32,404 nt of DNA from an uncultured Collinsella sp. (GTDB lineage: Bacteria; Actinomycetota; Coriobacteriia; Coriobacteriales; Coriobacteriaceae): contig UQNB01000016.1 in assembly GCA_900542235.1 (NCBI GenBank), positions 1-32,404 of the forward strand. The letters run 5' to 3'. The notes beneath the pieces are model-generated. The model was not told the origin of the DNA. It ran no database searches and saw only the letters and a program-made list of their open reading frames with translations. Shown here piece after piece: positions 22,365-29,444 of this stretch. Numbering within the stretch: the stretch's first letter is position 1; each line of letters starts with the position of its first letter. The position numbers and the translations under genes are program-made.

Positions 22365-23654
22365 CTAGCGAATGTTGTAGAACGCGGCCTTGCCGGCGTA
22401 GCGCGCGCTGCCCTCGAGCTCGTCCTCGATGCGGATGAGCTGGTTGTACTTGGCGATACGGTCGCTACGGCACGGGGCGCCCGACTTGATCTGGCCGGCG
22501 TTGACGCCCACGACCAGGTCGGCGATCGTGGAGTCCTCGGTCTCGCCGGAGCGGTGGCTCACGATGCAGGCGTAACCGGCCTCCTTGGCGGTCTCGATGG
22601 CCTCGAGCGACTCGGTGAGCGTGCCGATCTGGTTGACCTTGACCAGGATCGCGTTGGCGGCACCCAGCTCGATGCCCTTCTTGAGGCGCTCGGTGTTGGT
22701 GACGAACAGGTCGTCGCCCACCAGCTGCACCTTGTTGCCAATGCGACGGGTGAGCTCGACCCAGCCGTCCCAGTCCTCCTCGGCCATACCGTCCTCGATG
22801 GAGATGATAGGATAGGTGTCGACGAGCTTCTCCCAGTAATCAACCATCTGGGCACTCGTGTACTCCACGCCCTCGCCCTTGAGCTCATACATACCGGTCT
22901 CAGCGTTGTAGAACTCGGTGGACGCCGGATCCATGGCGTACATGAAGTCGACGCCGGGCTTAAAGCCAGCCTTCTCGACGGCCTTGGTGATGTACTCGAA
23001 CGGCTCGGCATTGGTCTTAAGGTTGGGGGCAAAGCCGCCCTCGTCGCCCACGCCGCCGCCCAGGCCGGCCTCGTGCAGCACGCCCTTGAGGGTGTGGTAT
23101 ACCTCGGCGCACCAACGCAGGCCCTCGGCAAAACTCGGGGCGCCCACCGGCATGATCATGAACTCCTGGAAGTCAACGTTATTGTCGGCATGCACGCCGC
23201 CGTTGAGGATATTCATCATAGGTGTGGGCAGCAGGTGGGCGTTGACGCCACCCAGGTACTGGTACAGCGACAGGCCCGCCGACTCGGCAGCGGCGCGGGC
23301 AACGGCCCGCGACACCCCCAAGATGGCGTTGGCGCCGAGCTTGGTCTTGTTGGGGGTACCGTCCGCGGCAATCAGCGCGGCATCGACGGCGCGCTGGTCG
23401 AAGGCATCGAGGCCCACGACGGCGTTGGCGCACTCGTTGTTGACGTGCTCGACGGCCTGCGAAACGCCCTTGCCCAGGTAGCGGCCCTTGTCGCCATCGC
23501 GCAGCTCGCAGGCCTCAAAGGCGCCGGTCGAAGCACCCGAAGGCACCATTGCGCGGCCAAAGCTGCCGTCCTCGAGCACGACCTCGACCTCGACGGTGGG
23601 ATTGCCGCGGCTGTCGAGTACCTCGCGACCGTAGACGTCCAAAATATCGCTCAT
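22365..23654 (-). CDS. eno: Enolase (phosphopyruvate hydratase)
   Basis: Enolase interconverts 2-phosphoglycerate and phosphoenolpyruvate in glycolysis; it is a cytoplasmic Mg-dependent octamer or dimer and often part of the RNA degradosome. At 429 aa it has standard length. Motifs include EVLDSRGNPTVEVEV, VPSGASTGAFEACELRDGD, GANAILGVSRAVARAAA, the metal ligand region YAMDPASTEFYN, SIEDGMAEEDWDGW, LVGDDLFVTNTERL, the catalytic lysine in ILVKVNQIGTLTE, and SHRSGETEDSTIADLVV. The ATG at 23654 has GGGAGA 6 bases upstream. It has its own promoter region with a leader hairpin, and a terminator downstream. Confidence 0.99.
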   Translation of the reverse strand: MSDILDVYGREVLDSRGNPTVEVEVVLEDGSFGRAMVPSGASTGAFEACELRDGDKGRYLGKGVSQAVEHVNNECANAVVGLDAFDQRAVDAALIAADGTPNKTKLGANAILGVSRAVARAAAESAGLSLYQYLGGVNAHLLPTPMMNILNGGVHADNNVDFQEFMIMPVGAPSFAEGLRWCAEVYHTLKGVLHEAGLGGGVGDEGGFAPNLKTNAEPFEYITKAVEKAGFKPGVDFMYAMDPASTEFYNAETGMYELKGEGVEYTSAQMVDYWEKLVDTYPIISIEDGMAEEDWDGWVELTRRIGNKVQLVGDDLFVTNTERLKKGIELGAANAILVKVNQIGTLTESLEAIETAKEAGYACIVSHRSGETEDSTIADLVVGVNAGQIKSGAPCRSDRIAKYNQLIRIEDELEGSARYAGKAAFYNIR

Positions 23655-23705
23655 GTTGTCTCCCTCTCACTTGGAAACGTAGTGGATGCAAGCGACCGGC
23701 TGACC

Positions 23706-23772
23706 GTGCACCGTCGGTGCACCTCCGTAAGTTAGCCATGTCGCACTTTTTGCATTATGCCCTAAGTTAGCC
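23706..23772 (-). promoter_or_regulatory. eno control region: leader hairpin and paired 10-bp repeats
   Basis: On the minus strand GGCTAACTTA occurs at 23763-23772 and 23728-23737, on either side of CATAAT (23754-23759), a possible -10. Further down the leader GTGCACC-GAC-GGTGCAC (23706-23722) forms a perfect 7-bp hairpin. The paired repeats look like operator sites, but no regulator can be named. Confidence 0.4.
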
Positions 23773-23792
23773 GAGGGATACACTTGATTTTC

Positions 23793-23839
23793 GAAAAATT
23801 TAGCGGGAACGATGAGGCGCGTCAGCCCGTCGTTCCCGC
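23793..23839 (-). terminator. Intrinsic terminator after mazG
   Basis: On the minus strand GCGGGAACGA pairs with TCGTTCCCGC over a 17-base loop, followed by TAAATTTTTCG. The stem starts 4 bases after the mazG stop. Confidence 0.88.
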
Positions 23840-23843
23840 AGTC

Positions 23844-24704
23844 TTACTCCTCCGCCTTTGCGGCATCCCACAGGTCGTTGAGGCCGTGGGTCGAGAGCTC
23901 GGCCAGATCCACGTGGGCATCGGCCGCCATCTGCTCCATCGCAGCCCAGCGACGGCGAAACTTGGCCGTGCTCGCGCGCAGGGCGCTCTCGGCGTCGATA
24001 CCCTCCTTGCGCGCGACGTTGACCAGGGCAAAGAGCAGATCGCCAAACTCCATTTCGCGCTCGGGCGAGCCAGGGGCCTCGGCCTCAAACTCGGCACGCT
24101 CCTCGGCGACCTCGTCCCACACGTCCTGGACCGTCTCCCACTCAAAGCCCACGGCCGCTGCCTTGCGCGACACCTTCTGGGCCTGCATCAGCGCCGGCAG
24201 ATGCGTGGGCACGCCATCGAGCAGACCCTCGGGCGCGGCCTCGCCCGCCGCCACGGCCTTGTCCTTGGCGGCTTTCTCGGCAAGCTTGACCTCGTCCCAA
24301 ATCTTGAGTACCTCGTCGGAACTGTCGGCATCTACATCGCCAAACACGTGCGGATGACGGCGGATGAGCTTGGCATCGATATCACGCGCCACGTCGGCCA
24401 GTGTAAACTCGCCAGCGTCAGCAGCAATCTGCGCATGCAGCACGACCTGCATGAGCACGTCGCCCAGCTCCTCGCGTAGGTGAACCGCGTCGTCCGCCTC
24501 GATGCAGTCGAGCGCCTCGTAGGCCTCCTCGATCATGTTCTTGCCAATGCTGCGGTGCGTCTGCTCACGGTCCCACGGGCAGCCATCGGGCTGACGCAGA
24601 CGCCAGATGGTCTGCACCAGATGCTGTAGCTCGGTCGACGCGTCGACTAGCGTGGACAGATCGCGCGAGCCCTCGGCATTTTGCTGAGCCATGTGCTGCG
24701 CCAT
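23844..24704 (-). CDS. mazG: Nucleoside triphosphate pyrophosphohydrolase MazG
   Basis: MazG cleaves (d)NTPs to NMP and pyrophosphate, cleaning the pool of abnormal nucleotides and tuning ppGpp levels. The 286-aa protein has two MazG domains. The N-terminal one (about 25-110) has CPWDREQTHRSIGKNMIEEAYEALDCIE and LREELGDVLMQVVLHAQIA (EExxE with ExxD). The C-terminal one has VGFEWETVQDVWDEVAEERAEFEAE and EMEFGDLLFALVNVAR. KLIRRHPHVFGD is the family's linker motif. GGAGGA lies 7 bases before the ATG at 24704. yfcE stops 2 bases upstream, so the two are in one operon. mazG just before eno is a conserved actinobacterial order. Confidence 0.95.
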   Translation of the reverse strand: MAQHMAQQNAEGSRDLSTLVDASTELQHLVQTIWRLRQPDGCPWDREQTHRSIGKNMIEEAYEALDCIEADDAVHLREELGDVLMQVVLHAQIAADAGEFTLADVARDIDAKLIRRHPHVFGDVDADSSDEVLKIWDEVKLAEKAAKDKAVAAGEAAPEGLLDGVPTHLPALMQAQKVSRKAAAVGFEWETVQDVWDEVAEERAEFEAEAPGSPEREMEFGDLLFALVNVARKEGIDAESALRASTAKFRRRWAAMEQMAADAHVDLAELSTHGLNDLWDAAKAEE

Positions 24705-24706
24705 GG

Positions 24707-25255
24707 TTAGTCCTCCTCCAGGATCACGTGGCGGAACGCGCCGTCCTCGTAGATGCCGTAGCTGTGCGTGCCGTCCTTGGGAATGCTCACGCTACCGGGG
24801 TTGAAGAGCCACAGGCCCGGGTGCGCGGCGCTTTCCTCGTTGACCTTGATGTGCGTGTGGCCGTAGACGAGCGCGGAGCCCTCGGGCAACGCGGGCGCAT
24901 GGTCGACGCTGTTGTGCATGCCGGCGCCAAAGACATGGCCGTGCGTCAGGAACAGCTCGCGGCCGGTCTCGTCGAACAGCATGGCGTAGTCCGCCATGAC
25001 GGGAAAGTCGAGGACCATCTGGTCGACCTCGGCGTCGCAGTTGCCGCGCACCGCGATGATGCGGTCGGCTAGGGCGTTGAGCAGCGGAATCACGCGCTTG
25101 GGAGCATAGTCGCGCGGCAGGTCGTTACGCGGGCCATGGTAGAGCAGGTCGCCCAGCAGAACGATGCGGTCGGGCTGCTCGGACTCGATGGCGGCACAGA
25201 GGCGCTCAGCCCAGTATGCCGAGCCGTGGATGTCGGAGGCGATGAGGTATTTCAT
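24707..25255 (-). CDS. yfcE: YfcE-type metallophosphodiesterase
   Basis: The 182-aa protein is a short calcineurin-like phosphodiesterase of the YfcE/MJ0936 group, active in vitro on artificial phosphodiesters; the natural substrate is unknown. The metal-binding motifs are complete: ASDIHGS (residues 6-12), LLGDLLYHGPRN, VRGNCDAEVD, LTHGHVFG and YGHTHI, with the end FNPGSVSIPKDG. The ATG at 25255 starts the first strand MKYLIASDIHG and has AAAGGACC upstream. It sits between larC2 (53 bases upstream) and mazG (2 bases downstream) on the same strand. Confidence 0.93.
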   Translation of the reverse strand: MKYLIASDIHGSAYWAERLCAAIESEQPDRIVLLGDLLYHGPRNDLPRDYAPKRVIPLLNALADRIIAVRGNCDAEVDQMVLDFPVMADYAMLFDETGRELFLTHGHVFGAGMHNSVDHAPALPEGSALVYGHTHIKVNEESAAHPGLWLFNPGSVSIPKDGTHSYGIYEDGAFRHVILEED

Positions 25256-25308
25256 GGTGGTCCTTTCGGTGAGGTTGATGGGGTGGGTGTGGCGCGTCGC
25301 CGACCGTG

Positions 25309-25794
25309 TCACTCAAATTGCAGAGCCGCGGCTTGTGCTGCCTGCATCACGCGCTGGAGCGGCACACCGTGCTCGCGGGCAAGGCGGGCGCAGTCCTCGT
25401 ACTCGGGCGCTGCACGCTCGCTGCCGTCGGGCAGGGTGGCCACCTTGACGGGCACCTCGCCCCATGGCGTCGTCACCTGCTCAAAGCGGCGTGGCAGGCA
25501 AACGCGTTCCATGACCTGGCGACGGATGCCATTGGTCGTGGTTTCCAAAAAGATGATCGTCTGCAGGCGCTCGATGTCCTCGTGGGCGCAGATTACCTGC
25601 AGCTGCCAGCCGAGACGGCCTTTCTTGCAATAGACGGGCAGCCAGTGCACCTCGCGCGCACCCGCCTCGCGCAGGCGGTCGGCGGCGTAGGCAAGCACCT
25701 CGGGCGACGCGTCATCAATATCGCATTCCAGCTTGACGATGGTTTCGGGCGCATCGGTCTCGCGGGACAGCGGGGATGTGCTATCGCATGGCAT
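25309..25794 (-). CDS. LarC C-terminal (LarC2) domain protein, stand-alone
   Basis: The 161-aa protein matches the C-terminal half of LarC, the CTP-dependent nickel insertase that completes the nickel-pincer cofactor of lactate racemase. Features are VKLECDIDDASPEVLAYAADRLREAGAREVHWLPVYCKKGRLGW, the long strand-helix pair VICAHEDIERLQTIIFLETTTNGIR, and RLPRRFEQVTTPWGEVPVKVA-like features ending EYEDCARLAREHGVPLQRVMQAA. A full LarC is about 400 aa. In lactobacilli LarC1 and LarC2 are joined by programmed frameshifting, but no LarC1 half is found in any frame upstream (25795-26159). larA, larB and larE are absent. The ATG at 25794 has AAAGGAG 9 bases upstream. It probably shares a transcript with yfcE and mazG. 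Whether it binds nickel on its own is unknown. Confidence 0.85.
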   Translation of the reverse strand: MPCDSTSPLSRETDAPETIVKLECDIDDASPEVLAYAADRLREAGAREVHWLPVYCKKGRLGWQLQVICAHEDIERLQTIIFLETTTNGIRRQVMERVCLPRRFEQVTTPWGEVPVKVATLPDGSERAAPEYEDCARLAREHGVPLQRVMQAAQAAALQFE

Positions 25795-25939
25795 ACGGTC
25801 CGGCTCCTTTCCGCGCGGGCTCGTTTTGTTCATCCAAACGCTAGCACATCGCGGGCGGCGCAGGGGCGGCGTCATGGGATAGGTGCGACTTTTGCTGGGC
25901 GCAAGTGCTGGCGCGCTCCAACGCCGGCCCGCTCCACTC

Positions 25940-26004
25940 AAACGTGTACGTCAGCCTCCAAACATGTCATTTTTTGTCGGTTTTGGAGGCTGACGTACAT
26001 GTTT
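25940..26004. repeat. 23-bp inverted repeat in the larC2/PHP spacer
   Basis: 25940-25962 and 25982-26004 are inverted copies with one mismatch; the 17-base core is GTACGTCAGCCTCCAAA. The 19-base loop contains ATTTTTTG. A T-run in the loop rather than at the foot argues against a terminator. The remaining spacer (25795-26159) shows no gene. Confidence 0.75.
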
Positions 26005-26159
26005 TGAGGCAGGGTCGATGTCGTGCGGCAGCCCTTGCGCGCCCCCCATGCTGGCGCGCCGCCTGCCCTTTCCAGTCGGTTTCGACTTGTGGCGTTCCCG
26101 GCGCGCCAGGGGTCGCGCCATTACAATGGAGCGGATTCGCCAAATGCAAAGGAGTCGCC

Positions 26160-27071
26160 ATGTCCGCCAGCCCGCTGGTCGATTGCCATACTCATACCTC
26201 GTTTTCGGATGGCCATGCCTCGTTTGAGGACAACGCCCGCGCTGCTGCCGCCACCGGCTGCCGCGTTATGGTCTCGACTGACCACCTCACCCTGCCCGCC
26301 AGCATGGACGCCAACTGCGAAGTGCAAGTTGTCGAGGGCGACCTGACGGCGCATCGCCTAGCATTTGAGGATGCCCGCAAGCTTGCCGCGCAGATCGCGT
26401 CGGAGCTCGAGCTTATCTATGGCTTTGAATGCGATTGGTACGAGGGCTGCGAGCCTTTGGTTGAGCGCTGGTCCCAGGGCGCCGTCGTGCGCCTGGGCAG
26501 TGTGCATTGGATTGGCAACCCAGGCGATATCATGGCCGGCGCCGCGGGTACGGCGGGAACGGAAAACGTCGCTCGTCCCGATACGCCCGATTCGCGCTGC
26601 GGTTGGATCGACGATGATACCGACCTGCATGTTTGGGAAAACTTAGGCGTGCGCGGCGTGTGGGAGCGCTATGTCGATGACTGGTGTCGCGCCTGCGAGA
26701 GCCCGCTCAACTTTGATGTGATGGCTCACCCCGACCTGGTCATGCGCTTTTCGAAGGAAGGCTTTGCGCCCGACTTTGACCCCGCGCCGTTCTGGGGGCA
26801 GATGGCAGAGTGCGCGCACGATACGGGCCGCCGCGTTGAGGTCTCGACCGCCGCACCGCGCAAGGGCCTCGACGACTACTATCCCGCGACCGGATTGCTG
26901 CGTTGCTTTGCCCACGCCGAGGTGCCGATCACTTTTGGCTCGGACGCACACCGCGCCTGCGACATCTGCTGGAACATCCGTGAAGCCCAGGCACACGCCT
27001 ACGACTGCGGCTACCGAACCTTCGGCATCCCCCACGCCACCGGCGAATGGGAATCCACACCCCTCGCCTAA
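26160..27071 (+). CDS. PHP-domain phosphatase, probable histidinol-phosphatase
   Basis: The 303-aa protein has PHP-fold metal motifs: DCHTHTSFSDGH (His10, His12), STDHLTLP, GFECDWY (Glu ligand), GSVHWIG, VMAHPDLV and FGSDAHRACD. This is the architecture of HisJ/HisK histidinol-phosphatases and related PHP phosphoesterases, typically 250-300 aa. The ATG at 26160 begins the fold and has AAAGGAG 6 bases upstream; the longer frame to 25905 crosses a repeat and is unlikely. Its stop is 2 bases from the hisE stop on the other strand. Because the his operon lacks a HAD-type phosphatase domain in HisB, it is the best local candidate for converting L-histidinol phosphate to histidinol. The role is inferred, not shown. 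Confidence 0.85.
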   Translation: MSASPLVDCHTHTSFSDGHASFEDNARAAAATGCRVMVSTDHLTLPASMDANCEVQVVEGDLTAHRLAFEDARKLAAQIASELELIYGFECDWYEGCEPLVERWSQGAVVRLGSVHWIGNPGDIMAGAAGTAGTENVARPDTPDSRCGWIDDDTDLHVWENLGVRGVWERYVDDWCRACESPLNFDVMAHPDLVMRFSKEGFAPDFDPAPFWGQMAECAHDTGRRVEVSTAAPRKGLDDYYPATGLLRCFAHAEVPITFGSDAHRACDICWNIREAQAHAYDCGYRTFGIPHATGEWESTPLA

Positions 27072-27073
27072 GA

Positions 27074-27391
27074 CTAGTGGCGGCGGGCGTTGAGTTCGCC
27101 GGCTAGCTCGTCGAGGGTGATACCGTAGCGCTCGAGCGTCACGAGCAGGTGGTAGACCAGGTCGCCGGCCTCGTAGCGAATGTGATCGTGGTCGTTATCC
27201 TTGCAGGCCATGATGACCTCGCTCGACTCCTCGGCAAGCTTCTTGAGCAGCTCGTCCTCGACGTCGGTCAACAGACGAGCGGTGTAGCTCTCCTGCGGCG
27301 ATGCGTCGCGACGGCCGTGAATCACCTCGGCGAGCCCCGTCAGCGTCTCACCGATATTTCCATCCTGAACGTTTGCGGTGCGCACACCCAT
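27074..27391 (-). CDS. hisE: Phosphoribosyl-ATP diphosphatase HisE
   Basis: HisE removes pyrophosphate from PR-ATP, step 2 of histidine synthesis. The 105-aa protein has the MazG-like helical fold: LTGLAEVIHGRR, ESYTARLL, DELLKKLAEESSEVIMACKD (the EExxE metal site) and IRYEAGDLVYHLLVTLERYGI. It is the last gene of the operon. The ATG at 27391 has AAAGGA 8 bases upstream and lies 46 bases after the hisI stop. HisE is separate from HisI here, whereas they are fused in enterobacteria. Confidence 0.96.
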   Translation of the reverse strand: MGVRTANVQDGNIGETLTGLAEVIHGRRDASPQESYTARLLTDVEDELLKKLAEESSEVIMACKDNDHDHIRYEAGDLVYHLLVTLERYGITLDELAGELNARRH

Positions 27392-27437
27392 AGTTCAATC
27401 CTTTCTGATTGGCCAAGCGCCTGGTCGAGCGCCCGCC

Positions 27438-27767
27438 CTACGCGAGTTTCCTAAAGAAGCAGGTACGGTTGCCGGTATGGCAGGCCGGACCCGGCGAGTC
27501 GACCTTGACCAGCAGCGTATCGCTATCGCAGTCGGCCCAGAGCTCCTTGACCTCCTGCATGTTGCCACTCGTCGCGCCCTTGTTCCAGAGCTCCTGACGG
27601 CTGCGACTCCAAAACCACGTGGTCCCGGTCTTGAGCGTCAGCCCCACCGATTCCTCGTTCATCCAAGCAACCATAAGCACCTCGCCGGTGTCATATTGCT
27701 GAACCACACAAGGAATCAGCCCGTGGGCGTCGTATTTAAGCTCGGTAGCATTTATTACCTCAGTCAT
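27438..27767 (-). CDS. hisI: Phosphoribosyl-AMP cyclohydrolase HisI
   Basis: HisI opens the adenine ring of PR-AMP, step 3 of the pathway, using zinc and magnesium. The 109-aa protein contains LIPCVVQQYDTGEVLMVAWMNEES, TTWFWSRSRQELWNKGATSGN, and the metal cluster WADCDSDTLLVKVDSPGPACHTGNRTCFF (DCDxD with Cys ligands). Two ATGs are adjacent; the second (27767) is best placed relative to GGGAG. The longer frame to 27905 runs through the hairpin element and is rejected as the start. Confidence 0.96.
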   Translation of the reverse strand: MTEVINATELKYDAHGLIPCVVQQYDTGEVLMVAWMNEESVGLTLKTGTTWFWSRSRQELWNKGATSGNMQEVKELWADCDSDTLLVKVDSPGPACHTGNRTCFFRKLA

Positions 27768-27811
27768 CATTTCTCCCAAGTAACAAACGAAATCCCACAG
27801 GTCGGCGAGGG

Positions 27812-27905
27812 TTGTCCAGGTGCCGCAGGTTGCCGCGAAAGAGGAGCGACGCGTACTTTGGTACGCGAGCGACGGTTTGAGCGGCAAGATGCGGTGCCTG
27901 GGCAA
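27812..27905. repeat. Long hairpin between hisF and hisI
   Basis: The arms 27812-27836 and 27881-27905 pair at about 20 of 25 positions, including TTGCCGC/GCGGCAA and CCAGG/CCTGG. The tip is a perfect GCGTAC-TTTG-GTACGC stem (27851-27866) flanked by direct GAGCGAC copies (27844-27850 and 27867-27873). It begins 10 bases past the hisF stop and ends 42 bases before the hisI start. There is no T-run. It may be a mobile repeat or an mRNA processing/attenuation element. Confidence 0.75.
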
Positions 27906-27914
27906 GCCGCAGCA

Positions 27915-28697
27915 CTAGAAGTCCAGCCTCACAGGGATGCCTTGGCTGGCCATATACTCCTTCACCTGGCGAATGCTGAAGGTTCCAAAGTGAAAGACGC
28001 TGGCCGCCAGCACGGCGTCGGCTTCGCCCTCGATCACACCCTCGGCAAAATGCTCGAGCGTACCCACGCCGCCGCTCGCGATGACGGGAATCGGCACCGC
28101 GCGCGCCACGGCGCGGGTGAGCGCCAGGTCAAAGCCAGCCTTGGTGCCGTCGCGATCCATGCTGGTCAGTAGGATTTCGCCGGCGCCGCGACGAGCCGCT
28201 TCATCGGCCCACGCCACCGCGTCGATGCCCGTGGCGTTGCGACCGCCCGCCGTGAAGACCTCCCACTTGTCGGCACCGGATGCGCCGGGCAAACCAACGC
28301 GCTTGGCATCGATCGCCACGACCACGGCCTGGCTGCCAAACGCCGCGGCAGCCTGGCTAATCAACGACGGGTCGCGCACGGCCGCCGAGTTGAGCGACAC
28401 CTTGTCGGCGCCGGCGGCAACCATGGTCCGCATGCCCGCCAAGTCGCGAAAGCCGCCGCCCACGGTATAGGGAATGGCCAGCTCCTCAGCAGCATGCGCC
28501 GCCATCTCGATAGTCGTCGCACGATTGTCGCTTGTGGCGGTAATGTCCAGGAAGACGACCTCGTCCGCACCCTCGCGGTCGTAGGCGCGGGCCAGCTCCA
28601 CCGGGTCGCCCGCATCGCGCAGGCTCACAAAGTTGACGCCCTTGACCACGCGGCCGTCCTTAACATCCAGGCAGGGAATCACGCGTTTGGTAAGCAT
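27915..28697 (-). CDS. hisF: Imidazole glycerol phosphate synthase, cyclase subunit HisF
   Basis: HisF uses ammonia from HisH to convert PRFAR into imidazole glycerol phosphate and AICAR. The 260-aa TIM barrel has IPCLDVKDGRVVKGVNFV (catalytic Asp11), LDITATSD, YTVGGGFRDL, DKVSLNSAAV, VVAIDAKRVG (second Asp), LLTSMDRDGTKAGFD and PVIASGGVGTLEHF. The hisA stop is 3 bases upstream of its ATG, indicating coupling. AICAR produced here feeds PurH. Confidence 0.98.
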   Translation of the reverse strand: MLTKRVIPCLDVKDGRVVKGVNFVSLRDAGDPVELARAYDREGADEVVFLDITATSDNRATTIEMAAHAAEELAIPYTVGGGFRDLAGMRTMVAAGADKVSLNSAAVRDPSLISQAAAAFGSQAVVVAIDAKRVGLPGASGADKWEVFTAGGRNATGIDAVAWADEAARRGAGEILLTSMDRDGTKAGFDLALTRAVARAVPIPVIASGGVGTLEHFAEGVIEGEADAVLAASVFHFGTFSIRQVKEYMASQGIPVRLDF

Positions 28698-28700
28698 GGG

Positions 28701-29444
28701 CTACTCCTCCCCTCGGACGGCGTCCAGTGCCTGGGCCAACGTAAAGTTGCCCTCGTAGAGCGCGCGACCGGTAATGGCGCCCTCAATCGCGTCCTCACCC
28801 ACCGCGGCCAGTGCGCGGATGTCGTCGAGCGTCGAGATGCCGCCCGACGCCACGACGGGAAAGCCCGCGACCTCGGCCACGTGGCGATACGTCGCCACGT
28901 CGATGCCCGTCTGCATGCCGTCGCGCGCGATGTCGGTGTACACCAGGTGCTTGAAGCCCAGCTCGGTGAGCTGTGCCACGGCATCGTCGAGTGACACGCC
29001 CGCGCCATCACGCCAGCCGTTCACCTTGACCTGACCGTCGCGCGCGGCGATGTCTGCCACCAGCAACTCACCAAAGCCTTGGGCCGCCACCTCGGCAAAA
29101 CCCGGCTCGGTCACGAGCACCGTGCCCAGTGCGATGCGACGCGCGCCGTAGCCGGCCAGCTCGTCGATGCGTGCAAGCGAGCGGACACCGCCGCCCACGT
29201 CCACAGACAGACCGTCGATGCCGCAGATGCCCTTAATCGCCGCCGAGTTGGCAGCGCACGTGTCCTCGTCCTCGCCAAAGGCAGCAGACAGGTCGACGAC
29301 GTGCACCCAGCTCGCACCCTGCTCGGCAAATGAGCGGGCGACTGCCACGGGGTCGTCGGAATATACCTTGCAGCGGCTGCGGTCACCGCGCTCCAGGCGC
29401 ACGACCTTGCCGCCAATCAGATCGATTGCGGGAAACAGGATCAT
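28701..29444 (-). CDS. hisA: ProFAR isomerase HisA (possibly bifunctional PriA)
   Basis: HisA isomerises ProFAR to PRFAR. The 247-aa TIM barrel has FPAIDLIGGKVVRLERGD (Asp8), WVHVVDLSAAFGE, SVDVGGGVRS, RIALGTVLV, VKVNGWRDG, LVYTDIARDGMQTG (second Asp) and VVASGGISTLDDI. Actinobacterial homologues (PriA) often also do the TrpF reaction. Whether this one does cannot be decided from sequence alone, and no trp gene is in the window. Its ATG overlaps the hisH stop by 4 bases. Confidence 0.96.
   Translation of the reverse strand: MILFPAIDLIGGKVVRLERGDRSRCKVYSDDPVAVARSFAEQGASWVHVVDLSAAFGEDEDTCAANSAAIKGICGIDGLSVDVGGGVRSLARIDELAGYGARRIALGTVLVTEPGFAEVAAQGFGELLVADIAARDGQVKVNGWRDGAGVSLDDAVAQLTELGFKHLVYTDIARDGMQTGIDVATYRHVAEVAGFPVVASGGISTLDDIRALAAVGEDAIEGAITGRALYEGNFTLAQALDAVRGEE

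Noticed and set aside
22191..23735. A 514-codon open frame on the + strand
   Set aside because: Antisense to enolase; repetitive Val/Gly/Leu/His-rich translation with no family motif.
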